Of a stretch of DNA of 64,000 bases, positions 40,617-49,329 are shown one piece after another (position 1 is the stretch's first letter; each line of letters opens with the position of its first letter). The DNA lies in the IMG/VR virus record IMGVR_UViG_3300047550_002723, positions 1 through 64,000 of that record; one strand, given 5' to 3'. Position numbers and translations under genes: made by a program. The DNA is from a virus. Below the pieces are notes generated by a model that ran no database searches, had not been told where the DNA came from, and was given only the letters and a program-made list of their open reading frames with translations.

Positions 40617-40816
40617 ATCATCGAAAAAGAAAACAAGCAAAAAATCTGAAAAAGAAAGTGTATACACCTGAAGGATATATTAATGATCCACCTGATTCTG
40701 TATGCCCTCACTGTGATCAGAAAAATAAACCTTGTTCACATGTAAATAGTTTAAGTCGTGCTTGGGCAAGGAGTGCTTGTGCTAAAAAACATTCTACAAA
40801 ATCTTCAGAGGGATAA
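40613..40816 (+). CDS. Small basic protein with Cys/His motif (67 aa)
   Basis: Start at the ATGA overlap (40613); the upstream frame lies inside the neighbour. A Lys-rich head (RKRKQAKNLKKKVYT) is followed by CPHCDQKNKPCSHVNS, which could bind zinc. Nucleic-acid binding is possible. Confidence 0.55.
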   Translation: MNHRKRKQAKNLKKKVYTPEGYINDPPDSVCPHCDQKNKPCSHVNSLSRAWARSACAKKHSTKSSEG

Positions 40817-40901
40817 AGATATTACTTACTATGATGAGTGGCATTACATTTATATCACTCTCAAAGAATTAATCGAAGTCATTAAAACTCACAATAAATA
40901 A
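40779..40901 (+). CDS. Small GTG-start protein (40 aa)
   Basis: AAGGAG (40768-40773) lies five bases before the GTG at 40779, which makes this 40-residue helical frame (LQRDKDITYYDEWHYIYITL) credible although it overlaps the upstream gene by 38 bases. Function unknown. Confidence 0.5.
   Translation: MLKNILQNLQRDKDITYYDEWHYIYITLKELIEVIKTHNK
40893..40900 (+). promoter_or_regulatory. Late promoter match (AATAAATA)
   Basis: The match lies 20 bases before the ATG at 40921. A small inverted repeat (ATAAGT ... ACTTAT) follows it and includes the start codon, but the promoter is outside that loop. Confidence 0.4.
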
Positions 40902-40920
40902 TTATAAGTCGCAGTAACTT

Positions 40921-41292
40921 ATGGATCTCCTCCATTCGCCTCAGGAATACTTGTTTCATTTGAGAACGACAAGTCCAGGAGAAGCGAAACGATTATGGAG
41001 ACATAACATAAAAGAGCAATGGAATCATCAGTGTGCTTATTGTGGGTCAGAAGAAGACCTTACAATTGACCATATCATTCCACAGTCCAAGGGTGGAATG
41101 GACTTTACAAAAAATGTTGTTTGCTGTTGTAAAAAATGCAACCAATCAAAGGGACATGAGCACTGGAAATTGTGGTATGTTCAGCAAGATTTTTATAGTG
41201 AAGAGAGGTTTGATAAAATAGAAGAATGGATGAAACCAGATCCTCCTGTTAATTTATTCAAATATCGTCCAAGACGCAATAATGTATCTTGA
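40921..41292 (+). CDS. HNH endonuclease (123 aa)
   Basis: The HNH domain is complete: CAYCGSEEDLTIDHIIPQSK, then NVVCCCKKCNQSKG. The fold is like the McrA/5-methylcytosine type. Relatives with nearly this architecture are common in T4-like cyanophages at the border of tail-fibre genes. It may be a mobile or DNA-processing nuclease. Confidence 0.82.
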   Translation: MDLLHSPQEYLFHLRTTSPGEAKRLWRHNIKEQWNHQCAYCGSEEDLTIDHIIPQSKGGMDFTKNVVCCCKKCNQSKGHEHWKLWYVQQDFYSEERFDKIEEWMKPDPPVNLFKYRPRRNNVS

Positions 41293-41299
41293 ATAAATA
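41292..41299 (+). promoter_or_regulatory. Late promoter match (AATAAATA)
   Basis: It lies directly at the end of the HNH gene, 49 bases before the ATG of the first fibre gene. The short gap holds only a 15-codon frame that I do not consider a gene. Confidence 0.55.
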
Positions 41300-41348
41300 A
41301 ATGAAAGGCAGTACATACTGTTTCTTTGGTAAATACCGAATGCGATAA

Positions 41349-43202
41349 ATGTCAACTCCGATCAGGATTAAACGCTCTGCTGTTCCTGGTAAAAGACCTA
41401 CAGTAGACCAACTCTTAAGTGCTGAATTAGCCTATAATACTTATGATGGTGAACTCACTGCAAAAAGAGAGCGTCCAGGAATCGGCACAGACATTATTCG
41501 TATCGGTGCAGGCGCAACAGTAACTAATGTCATTTATGTCACAAAAGACGGAAACGACTCCAACACAGGACTCAAACTCGGAGACGCAAAAGCAACCATC
41601 GCAGGAGCAGTCGCAATCTCAACAGCAGGATCTGTTATTAGAGTTAGTGCTGGATCTTATGTAGAAAATAATCCTATTCAAATTCCCAATCAGGTTAGCA
41701 TTGTTGGGGATAGTTTAAGAGAGGTCTCCATTACTCCACAAAATCAGGGAGACCTTTTTTATGTTGGTGTTGGAAATTATATTGCCGAAATGTCATTTGT
41801 AGGTTCTGCAAATACTGGGGCAATTTTTGCTTTCAATCCAAACAAACCAGTTTATAACGACCAGTCACCTTATATTCAGAACTGTACTAACTTCATTCCA
41901 AACAGTATCGGAATGAAAGTCGATGGGAAATATTCAATCGGACCAACTAAGTCAATGGTTCTTGACTCATATACACAATACAATCAAGGTGGTATCGGAG
42001 TCTCAATTACAAATGAAGGATATGCACAGTTAGTTTCACTCTTTACAATCTGTCCAGACACTGCCGTCTTCTGTGGATCTGGTGGTGCCTGTGACTTAAC
42101 AAACTCCAACGCATCATTCGGTAATTATGGTCTTGTTGCCGATGGTATTGGATTCAGAAAGTACACGGGGATTGTGACCGTATCTGCGGAAGCAAATAGT
42201 GATACTTTTGTTTTAGATTTGAACGTGTCAACTTATAACGTATCGAATGCAGTTTATGATAATGTCAGTGGTGTAACAACAATTACGACTTCAGCAAATC
42301 ATAACTTCAGTGTTGGAATGGGAGTGACGATTGCAGGTCTTGGATTTACCTGTCCTTCTGGTCCTGGTATTGTAACATATCCAAGTGGAAATTTTGGTTA
42401 TGTGTTTGAAGTTCAGTCAGTTCCAGCAGCAAATCAACTTGTAGTTAATGTTGGTCCATCAACTCTTCCTCATACTTATGTTTCTGGTGGAACTGTTAAA
42501 ATTAATGTCGTAAGACCTTTTGATGGTCAGGTTGTTTATTTTGATAATTTATATTACACTGTTAATAAGATTATAGTTGGGTCTGGAGGCACTGGATATA
42601 CAAATACACCAATTATTACGATTGATTCTCCATTAACTGATTGGGGAGTTCAGGCAACAGCAGTTGCAGAAGTTGTGAATGGTTCTGTGACTTCTGTTGA
42701 AATTGTTTCAAGTGGAAGGGGATATACAACAACACCGAATATTACTATTTCATCACCTGATGTTGGGATAAATACAGCAACAGTTACTTTAGAATTACTT
42801 CCAACTTATTATTCAATCTTAAGTTCTACTCCAGTTTCTTCTGGAATTTGTACAATTACTGTGACTGAGAATGTTCCTTATGCTGTTGGTGTTGGATTAA
42901 CAGTGCCATTCTTTAAACAAAGTAGAGTATTGGCATCTGGACATTCTTTTGAATATATTGGTTCTGGTACAAATATTAATGCTGCTCTTCCTACTCAGGG
43001 TGGTGTTCCAATTCAAGATAATGAAATTGATATGAGAAATGGTGGTCTAGTTGTTTTTACAAGCACGGATCAGTCAGGTAACTTTAGAATTGGTGATGGT
43101 GTGCAAATTAATCAACAAACTGGGACAATTTCAGGTAGATTTTATTCTAAGAGTTTGTTTTCAACAATGACACCATTTATACTCGCACTAGGAGGAGAAT
43201 AA
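41349..43202 (+). CDS. Tail fibre protein with beta-helix domain (617 aa)
   Basis: The N-terminal module (IKRSAVPGKRPTVDQLLSAE ... AYNTYDGEL) is the attachment-like start of cyanophage fibre proteins. From residue 65, VTKDGNDSNTGL and IRVSAGSYVENNPIQIP mark a pectate-lyase-type right-handed beta-helix. The C-terminal part has Gly/Thr-rich strands. Acceptor binding or polysaccharide contact is likely; no catalytic residues are evident. Confidence 0.75.
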   Translation: MSTPIRIKRSAVPGKRPTVDQLLSAELAYNTYDGELTAKRERPGIGTDIIRIGAGATVTNVIYVTKDGNDSNTGLKLGDAKATIAGAVAISTAGSVIRVSAGSYVENNPIQIPNQVSIVGDSLREVSITPQNQGDLFYVGVGNYIAEMSFVGSANTGAIFAFNPNKPVYNDQSPYIQNCTNFIPNSIGMKVDGKYSIGPTKSMVLDSYTQYNQGGIGVSITNEGYAQLVSLFTICPDTAVFCGSGGACDLTNSNASFGNYGLVADGIGFRKYTGIVTVSAEANSDTFVLDLNVSTYNVSNAVYDNVSGVTTITTSANHNFSVGMGVTIAGLGFTCPSGPGIVTYPSGNFGYVFEVQSVPAANQLVVNVGPSTLPHTYVSGGTVKINVVRPFDGQVVYFDNLYYTVNKIIVGSGGTGYTNTPIITIDSPLTDWGVQATAVAEVVNGSVTSVEIVSSGRGYTTTPNITISSPDVGINTATVTLELLPTYYSILSSTPVSSGICTITVTENVPYAVGVGLTVPFFKQSRVLASGHSFEYIGSGTNINAALPTQGGVPIQDNEIDMRNGGLVVFTSTDQSGNFRIGDGVQINQQTGTISGRFYSKSLFSTMTPFILALGGE

Positions 43203-43206
43203 AAGA

Positions 43207-43548
43207 ATGGCATTAGCACTTAACGTATTTAAAACAGTTACTAAAATTGCTCCAACAAGTCCAGTTGGAATCTACACCGCACCAGTTGGATATACCGGAG
43301 TTGTCCTTTTAGCACAGGCAGCAAATATTGGAAATAATACTCAAACAATTTCTTTTTCTCATAAAAGGTCAGTTGCAGGAATTGCAGTGACTACAGAAAT
43401 TTTAAAAAATTATCCAATATCGGCAAGTGATACTGCAAATCTTCTTGCAGGTAAATTAGTTCTTGAGTCCGGTGATGTTCTTGTATTATCTGCAAGTAGT
43501 GGAACTGATATTAAATTTTTAGGAAGCATTCTAGAAACACTTAACTAA
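43207..43548 (+). CDS. Small virion protein (113 aa)
   Basis: A beta-rich protein without Cys (TSPVGIYTAPVGYTGVVLL ... ILETLN). It lies between two fibre genes with four- and one-base gaps, so it is probably a late structural or fibre-joining protein. Similar small proteins occur in this position in cyanophages. Confidence 0.6.
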   Translation: MALALNVFKTVTKIAPTSPVGIYTAPVGYTGVVLLAQAANIGNNTQTISFSHKRSVAGIAVTTEILKNYPISASDTANLLAGKLVLESGDVLVLSASSGTDIKFLGSILETLN

Positions 43549-43549
43549 A

Positions 43550-46500
43550 ATGGCAAAATACGTCAGCGGCAGACAGAAAAATCTTAAGGTTGGTTTATCC
43601 TCTTATAGTGAGAATTTAACTTCTCTAGAGGTTATTGGATCTGCTGTTTTTAGTGGTGAAAGTTCTGGGGAACTTGTTAGAATTAGTCAAATTGGTACTG
43701 GTCCTGCTTTAATTGTAGAAGATAGTGCAAATCCAGATACCACACCTTTTGCAGTTACGACGGATGGTAGAGTTGCAATTGGTCTTGGTCCATCTGGTAT
43801 TAGTACATTTTATAAGTTAGAAGTTGATGGTAATGGTAATGGTGGAGGTGTTCGTTTTGTAAGTGGTGGGCAGGGTGACTTAATCTTTAGTCACTCAAAT
43901 TTAGTTTCTAATATTCGTGCTGCTGGATCTGTTCAACTTGGTCTTGGTGCAAATGGTGAAGATGCAATAAGAATTAATTTGAATAATAATGTTGGTATAG
44001 GCACAACTGTACCGACATCAAAATTGTATGTTGTTGGTGATGGATATTTTACTGGTGTTATTACTGCTTCAAATCTTAATGTAAGTGCAGCATCTTCTTT
44101 TGCACAACTTTATGTTTCGGGTATTTCTACTCTCGCTGCAAATGGTGGAATTACTACAACTGGTGGAGACTTATATGTTGGTGGTGATTTATACATTGCA
44201 GATGATTTAAGATTTGATGAATTTACTGCAAGGAATGCAAACGTAACTGGCATTACTACTCTTGGAGTTACAACAGTAACACGCTTAACAGCACAGAGTA
44301 TTAATTCTTCTGGTATTGTAACTGGTTCTACCTTTAGACCTTCAAGTGGATATATTCAGTCACCAAATGGCACCAATGCTTTCTACATTTATGATGGCAC
44401 TGGAAATGTAGCATTCCAAGGAACTATTGGTGCAAGTCAAATTAACAATGCTAGTGGTTATAAGGTAATTGGGTTTGCTGGAACTGATATTACCTTTGAG
44501 AATGATGCTCGCATTGGCAAGAATGCTTATATCTTAGGAGTTACAACTTCTCTTGGTGGTTTTGTAGGCAACTTAACTGGTATTGCAGCATCTGCAACTC
44601 AATTAGTTACTCCAAGAACTTTTGAAATTACTGGAGACGTTGTAGCATCTGCAATCAGTTTTGATGGAACTGGTAATGTATCATTAGCAGCAACTATTCA
44701 ACCTAATAGTGTTGGTCTTGGCACTGATACCTTTGGTGATTATGTAAAGAGTATTTCTGGAACTGTAGGTCAAATTGACGTAACTGGAGGAACTGGCGAA
44801 GGTTCAACTCCTGTTGTTGCTTTTTCTGCAAATCCAACCATTGGTGGAAATGTAACGATTGGAAATGACCTACAAGTCAATAATAATTTAAATGTTAATG
44901 GTAATATTACAATTGGTGGAACGAGTGCTTATATTATTGTAAATGATTTTAGAGTTAAAGATGGTGATATTGTTCTTGGTTTTACCACTAATGGTTCTGG
45001 ACAAGATATTTCAAATGATACTACCGCAAATCATGGTGGTATTGCTGTTGCGTCCACAGAAGGAAATCCGTTAGTTCAACTTTTTATTGCTGGTATTGAG
45101 ACAACCCCTGCCACATATAAGAAAATTATGTGGTTCAAAGCGGGTGCTTTTGCTGGACTGAATACTGACGCTTGGTTGAGTAATTATGCGATTGGTATTG
45201 GCAGCACTCAATTCCCATCAGGAACCAGACTTGCTGCTGGTTCAGTTCAATTCACTGAGAATGATTTAGCAGTTGTAAGAAATATCAACGCTTCTGGTAT
45301 TATCACAGGAACTCTTGCAAATACTCTTACACTGAATACTTCTGGGACTGGTCTTTCTGGTTCTACAATTTATAATAATTCTGGTGCTACAACCTTTACT
45401 GTCACCAGTAATGCAACCAGTAATAATACCCCAAGCACAATTGTTGCTCGGGATGCTTCTGGAAACTTTAGTGCAGGAACAATTACTGCTAACTTAACTG
45501 GTACAGCATCAACAGCATCCTTTGCTACAACAGCATTTAATTTAAGTGATGCAGCAAACATTACCACTGGAACCATTAATAGTGCTAGATTATCTGGAAC
45601 TTATAATATTGATATTAATGGTAATGCAACTTATGCAACCAATGCTGGAATATCTACAAATGTTATAGGTGGCATTGCCTCAGTTACTCAATTAAATGTT
45701 TCAGGTATTACTACTCTTGGAGTTGCAAGTGTAACTAATTTAACTGTACAACAAGTTAATGCATCTGGTATCGCTACATTTGGATCATTTAATATTGGAG
45801 CAACACAGGTTATTAGTTCTGCAAGACAATTGCAGAATATCTCTTCTCTTGATGCCACTACAACAGCAACAATTGAGGCAGCAATTCAAAATGCTCCTAA
45901 TACCTTTACTGATTTGCAAGTTACTGGTATTAGTACTCTTGGAATTACAAGTACTACTAATTTAACATCACAACAACTGAACGTATCAGGTATTTCTACA
46001 TTCTCTGGCATTACTACTAGCACATCATCACTCTTTGCTAACCAACTAAGTGTCTCTGGTGTTTCTACATTCTCTGGTATTACTACTAGCACATCATCAC
46101 TCTTTGCTAACCAACTAAGTGTCTCTGGTGTTTCTACATTCTCTGGTATTACTACTAGCACATCATCACTCTTTGCTAATCAATTAAGTGTTGTAGGACC
46201 ATCAACCTTTGTTGGTATCACAACCAATAATTCTACTCTCTTTGCTAACCAGTTGAGTGTTGCTGGAGTCTCCACTCATATAGGTATTAGCACATTCCAG
46301 TCTACACTCTTCGCTAATCAATTAAGTGTTGTAGGACCATCAACCTTTGCTGGTATCGCAACCAATACTTCTACACTCTTTGCTAACCAATTCAGTGTTG
46401 CTGGTGTTACAACTCTTGCTTCGAATGGTGGTATTACAACAACTGGTGGTGATTTATATATTGGTGGTGATTTGTATGTTAAAGATGATTTAGTATTTGA

Positions 46501-49288
46501 TGAGTTTACCGCAAGAAATGGAACACTAACCGGAAGCTTAACTTCAAAACAAGTTGCTTCTCAATATTTTGGAGAATTACATAGAAATACTCACACATCA
46601 ATTACTGTAACTTCAGAGAATAAAACTTCAAATCACAAATATAGTGGAAGTGGTTCTGCCCTTGGATATTATTTTGATGGAGATGAATCACCATATCTTC
46701 AGTTTATTCCTGGAAAAACATATAGGTTCGATCAGTCTGATGCTTCAAACACAAACCATCGTTTAAGATTCTATCTTGATGCAAATAAAAATCAAGAATA
46801 TACTGGTGGAGTAACATCTAGTGGAACTCCAGGAAATTCTGGTGCATATACGGAAATTGTAGTTACTAAAACTACACCAATAGTTCTTTATTATCAGTCA
46901 GACAATGATGTTCTGATGGGTAATCAAATACAGACGGTTGGATCGTTTGTATATCTTGAAAATAATCTTGGTGTAGGAACTGCAAATCCAGTTCAACAAT
47001 TCCAAGTTGGTCAGACATTTGTTGTAACATCGAATACTAATGTTGGTATAGGAACTACAAATCCAACCGCTAAATTGGATGTTATTGGACATACTGAACT
47101 TGATACTCTTAATGTTTCTGTTGCTTCTACTACAGGGAGATTGAATGTTTCTGGTCTTACAACAACTCAAACATTACATGTAAGTTCTGGATCTACATTC
47201 AGAGATGATATTACAGTTCTTCTTGATGGAACTTCTGCCATTGGCATTGGAACAACTGCGTTTACACCACTATCTGGATATATCGTAGATGTTCGAGGAA
47301 ATGTTAATATTGGTGGAACACTAATTGTTAATGGATCTAATGTAGAAGATAGTATAACTTCCGAACAGGGTAATTTTGTTAGTGTAGCAACTACTAATCT
47401 TTATGTTTCTGGTATTGCCACGTTCATAAACAATCCAGTTGATATAAAGGCAGGAATTGCAGTCACTGGTGGAAATGCCAATTTTGATAATGGAACTCTA
47501 TTTGTTGATGCTTCTGGAAATAGGGTTGGTGTTGGAACAACTCTTCCATCTTATACACTTGACATTATTGGTAGTGTTCATGCAACTGGTTATACATCAA
47601 CAAGATATTTAACTGTAGGAACTGGTTCTAGTGAATATACTTTCCCAGATTATGATGGTGTAAATGGTGCAGTTTTAAAAACGGATGGAAATGGAAACCT
47701 TGATTGGGTTACTAATTCTGCACTGAGACAATCGACAGAAATTACTGCAGGTGCTGGACAAACAAACTTCAATGTTACATATACCCCAGGACTAGTTGAT
47801 GTTTTCCTGAACGGTGTAAAACTTGCAAGTACTGATTATGTAGGAACAAGTGGAACATCAATAGTTTTAAATGTTTCTGCCTCTTCTGGAGACACTTTAC
47901 AGGTAGTAGCATTTAGTACTGATAGTGTTTCAACCAGAGCAATTCTTGACTATTGGAATGGTGATGAAGTTGGAAACATTTACAATATTACAGATAATGT
48001 TGGTATTGGTGTAAGTGTTCCATCACAACTTCTTGATGTTGCAGGTGATGCAAGAATTCGTGGTGGTCTATACGACAACACAAATTCCTCTGGTTCTAAT
48101 CAGCAAGTTCCTCTTTCTGATGGTTTAGGTGGATGGGTTTGGGGAAATGTTCCAACCGCAGGAGTCTCAACTGGTGGTGGAAGTAAGAAAAATGTTCAGT
48201 TTCATAATGCTGCTGGTATTCTTGGTGGATCAAATGAATTTAATTTTGATTATGACACATCTAGAGTTGGTATTGGAACAACTTCTCCAACTGAAAAACT
48301 AGATGTTAGAGGAAATATATATGTTTCTAATATTTCTACTTTAGGTACTGTTAAGATTTCGTCTGGAATTATTACTGCAAGTTCAGGAGTTGTTACTTAT
48401 TATGGAGATGGTTCTGGTTTATCAAACTTAAATGCTTCTAATCTTTCTTCAGGGGTAGTCCCATCTGCAAGATTAAGTGGTCTATATGATATTAGTATCA
48501 GTGGTTCCGTTGCTGGAGATACAATATCAGTTTCTACTGCAACAGTTACAAACAATCTTGTAGTTGGTCCAATTGGATCTGCAACAACTTTTGTAAGAGC
48601 AACTGCTGATGGTAATTTGAGAGTAACAGGAATCACAACTCTTGCTCAACTAGTCATTGGAACTTCTGCTGCAATTACTTCTGTTGATACTGATTTAAAT
48701 TCAGTGTCTGGATCTGATGATACTCTTGCTTCTGCAAAGGCAATTAAGACTTATGTGGATGCTCAGATTACTGCTCAAGCATTAAGTGTTCAAGGTGATA
48801 GTGGTGGAGCACTTTCAATTGATCTGGATAGTGAGACATTAACGATTGCTGGAACCCCAAATGAAATTACTGCAGTAGGTTCTGGTAACAGCATTACTGT
48901 TGGACTTCCTGATAATGTAACTGTTACGAATATTGTAACTGCAAATGCTGGTTTTGCAAATACAATGTCTTATTCCAATACCATTACTGGCACTGGAAAT
49001 ACTACATCTACAATTACTCTTTATGATCAATTATCCGCATCTATCTATCGTTCTGTAGAATACTCTGTACAGGCAACTCAAGGAACTAACTATCACTTTA
49101 CTAAAATTATAGTTGTTTCTTCTGGAACAACTGCTTACATGACAGAGTATGGAACTGTATTTAATAATTCTTCAGTTGCATCATATACTTCTGATGTTTC
49201 TGGTGGTTATATTCGTTTACGTGCAACCACATCAACTGCAACAACAACAAATTATGTTGTAAACTTTACTGCAAATAAGACTTACTGA
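43550..49288 (+). CDS. Giant repetitive tail fibre protein (1912 aa)
   Basis: The protein is a string of short Gly/Ser/Thr/Asn-rich repeats built on phrases such as NVSGITTLGV and TKLxVxG...GIGTT, typical of trimeric fibre shafts. Residues 355-590 hold a module (RTFEITGDVVAS ... WFKAGAFAGLNTDAW) that recurs in the next two fibre genes. Residues 815-952 hold six 23-residue tandem repeats. The last 150 residues are less repetitive and may form the tip. It lies behind the small virion protein gene without a promoter of its own. Confidence 0.8.
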   Translation: MAKYVSGRQKNLKVGLSSYSENLTSLEVIGSAVFSGESSGELVRISQIGTGPALIVEDSANPDTTPFAVTTDGRVAIGLGPSGISTFYKLEVDGNGNGGGVRFVSGGQGDLIFSHSNLVSNIRAAGSVQLGLGANGEDAIRINLNNNVGIGTTVPTSKLYVVGDGYFTGVITASNLNVSAASSFAQLYVSGISTLAANGGITTTGGDLYVGGDLYIADDLRFDEFTARNANVTGITTLGVTTVTRLTAQSINSSGIVTGSTFRPSSGYIQSPNGTNAFYIYDGTGNVAFQGTIGASQINNASGYKVIGFAGTDITFENDARIGKNAYILGVTTSLGGFVGNLTGIAASATQLVTPRTFEITGDVVASAISFDGTGNVSLAATIQPNSVGLGTDTFGDYVKSISGTVGQIDVTGGTGEGSTPVVAFSANPTIGGNVTIGNDLQVNNNLNVNGNITIGGTSAYIIVNDFRVKDGDIVLGFTTNGSGQDISNDTTANHGGIAVASTEGNPLVQLFIAGIETTPATYKKIMWFKAGAFAGLNTDAWLSNYAIGIGSTQFPSGTRLAAGSVQFTENDLAVVRNINASGIITGTLANTLTLNTSGTGLSGSTIYNNSGATTFTVTSNATSNNTPSTIVARDASGNFSAGTITANLTGTASTASFATTAFNLSDAANITTGTINSARLSGTYNIDINGNATYATNAGISTNVIGGIASVTQLNVSGITTLGVASVTNLTVQQVNASGIATFGSFNIGATQVISSARQLQNISSLDATTTATIEAAIQNAPNTFTDLQVTGISTLGITSTTNLTSQQLNVSGISTFSGITTSTSSLFANQLSVSGVSTFSGITTSTSSLFANQLSVSGVSTFSGITTSTSSLFANQLSVVGPSTFVGITTNNSTLFANQLSVAGVSTHIGISTFQSTLFANQLSVVGPSTFAGIATNTSTLFANQFSVAGVTTLASNGGITTTGGDLYIGGDLYVKDDLVFDEFTARNGTLTGSLTSKQVASQYFGELHRNTHTSITVTSENKTSNHKYSGSGSALGYYFDGDESPYLQFIPGKTYRFDQSDASNTNHRLRFYLDANKNQEYTGGVTSSGTPGNSGAYTEIVVTKTTPIVLYYQSDNDVLMGNQIQTVGSFVYLENNLGVGTANPVQQFQVGQTFVVTSNTNVGIGTTNPTAKLDVIGHTELDTLNVSVASTTGRLNVSGLTTTQTLHVSSGSTFRDDITVLLDGTSAIGIGTTAFTPLSGYIVDVRGNVNIGGTLIVNGSNVEDSITSEQGNFVSVATTNLYVSGIATFINNPVDIKAGIAVTGGNANFDNGTLFVDASGNRVGVGTTLPSYTLDIIGSVHATGYTSTRYLTVGTGSSEYTFPDYDGVNGAVLKTDGNGNLDWVTNSALRQSTEITAGAGQTNFNVTYTPGLVDVFLNGVKLASTDYVGTSGTSIVLNVSASSGDTLQVVAFSTDSVSTRAILDYWNGDEVGNIYNITDNVGIGVSVPSQLLDVAGDARIRGGLYDNTNSSGSNQQVPLSDGLGGWVWGNVPTAGVSTGGGSKKNVQFHNAAGILGGSNEFNFDYDTSRVGIGTTSPTEKLDVRGNIYVSNISTLGTVKISSGIITASSGVVTYYGDGSGLSNLNASNLSSGVVPSARLSGLYDISISGSVAGDTISVSTATVTNNLVVGPIGSATTFVRATADGNLRVTGITTLAQLVIGTSAAITSVDTDLNSVSGSDDTLASAKAIKTYVDAQITAQALSVQGDSGGALSIDLDSETLTIAGTPNEITAVGSGNSITVGLPDNVTVTNIVTANAGFANTMSYSNTITGTGNTTSTITLYDQLSASIYRSVEYSVQATQGTNYHFTKIIVVSSGTTAYMTEYGTVFNNSSVASYTSDVSGGYIRLRATTSTATTTNYVVNFTANKTY
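45992..46405 (+). repeat. Six tandem 69-bp repeats in the fibre gene
   Basis: The unit encodes (V/I)STFSGITTSTSSLFANQ plus LSVSG. The first three copies are nearly identical in DNA and the next three are diverged (PSTFVGITTNNS, VSTHIGISTFQS, PSTFAGIATNTS). Copy number should change easily by recombination. Confidence 0.88.
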
Positions 49289-49294
49289 TAAATA
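49287..49294 (+). promoter_or_regulatory. Late promoter match (GATAAATA)
   Basis: It overlaps the stop of the giant fibre gene, 35 bases before the next start. Confidence 0.5.
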
Positions 49295-49329
49295 ATAAAA
49301 AAGCATTTCATCAAAGGGGATAGTGAACC

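Noticed and set aside
40893-40923. The same hairpin design in front of the HNH gene at 40921
   Set aside because: The late-type box lies outside the small ATAAGT/ACTTAT inverted repeat, so the late transcript would still form the hairpin.
41301-41348. A 15-codon frame directly before the first fibre gene
   Set aside because: Too short and without a ribosome site; the stretch is better explained as leader after the late promoter.
45992-46405. Tandem repeats in the fibre gene as a CRISPR or regulatory array
   Set aside because: They are in frame, encode a regular 23-residue shaft unit, and have no spacers.
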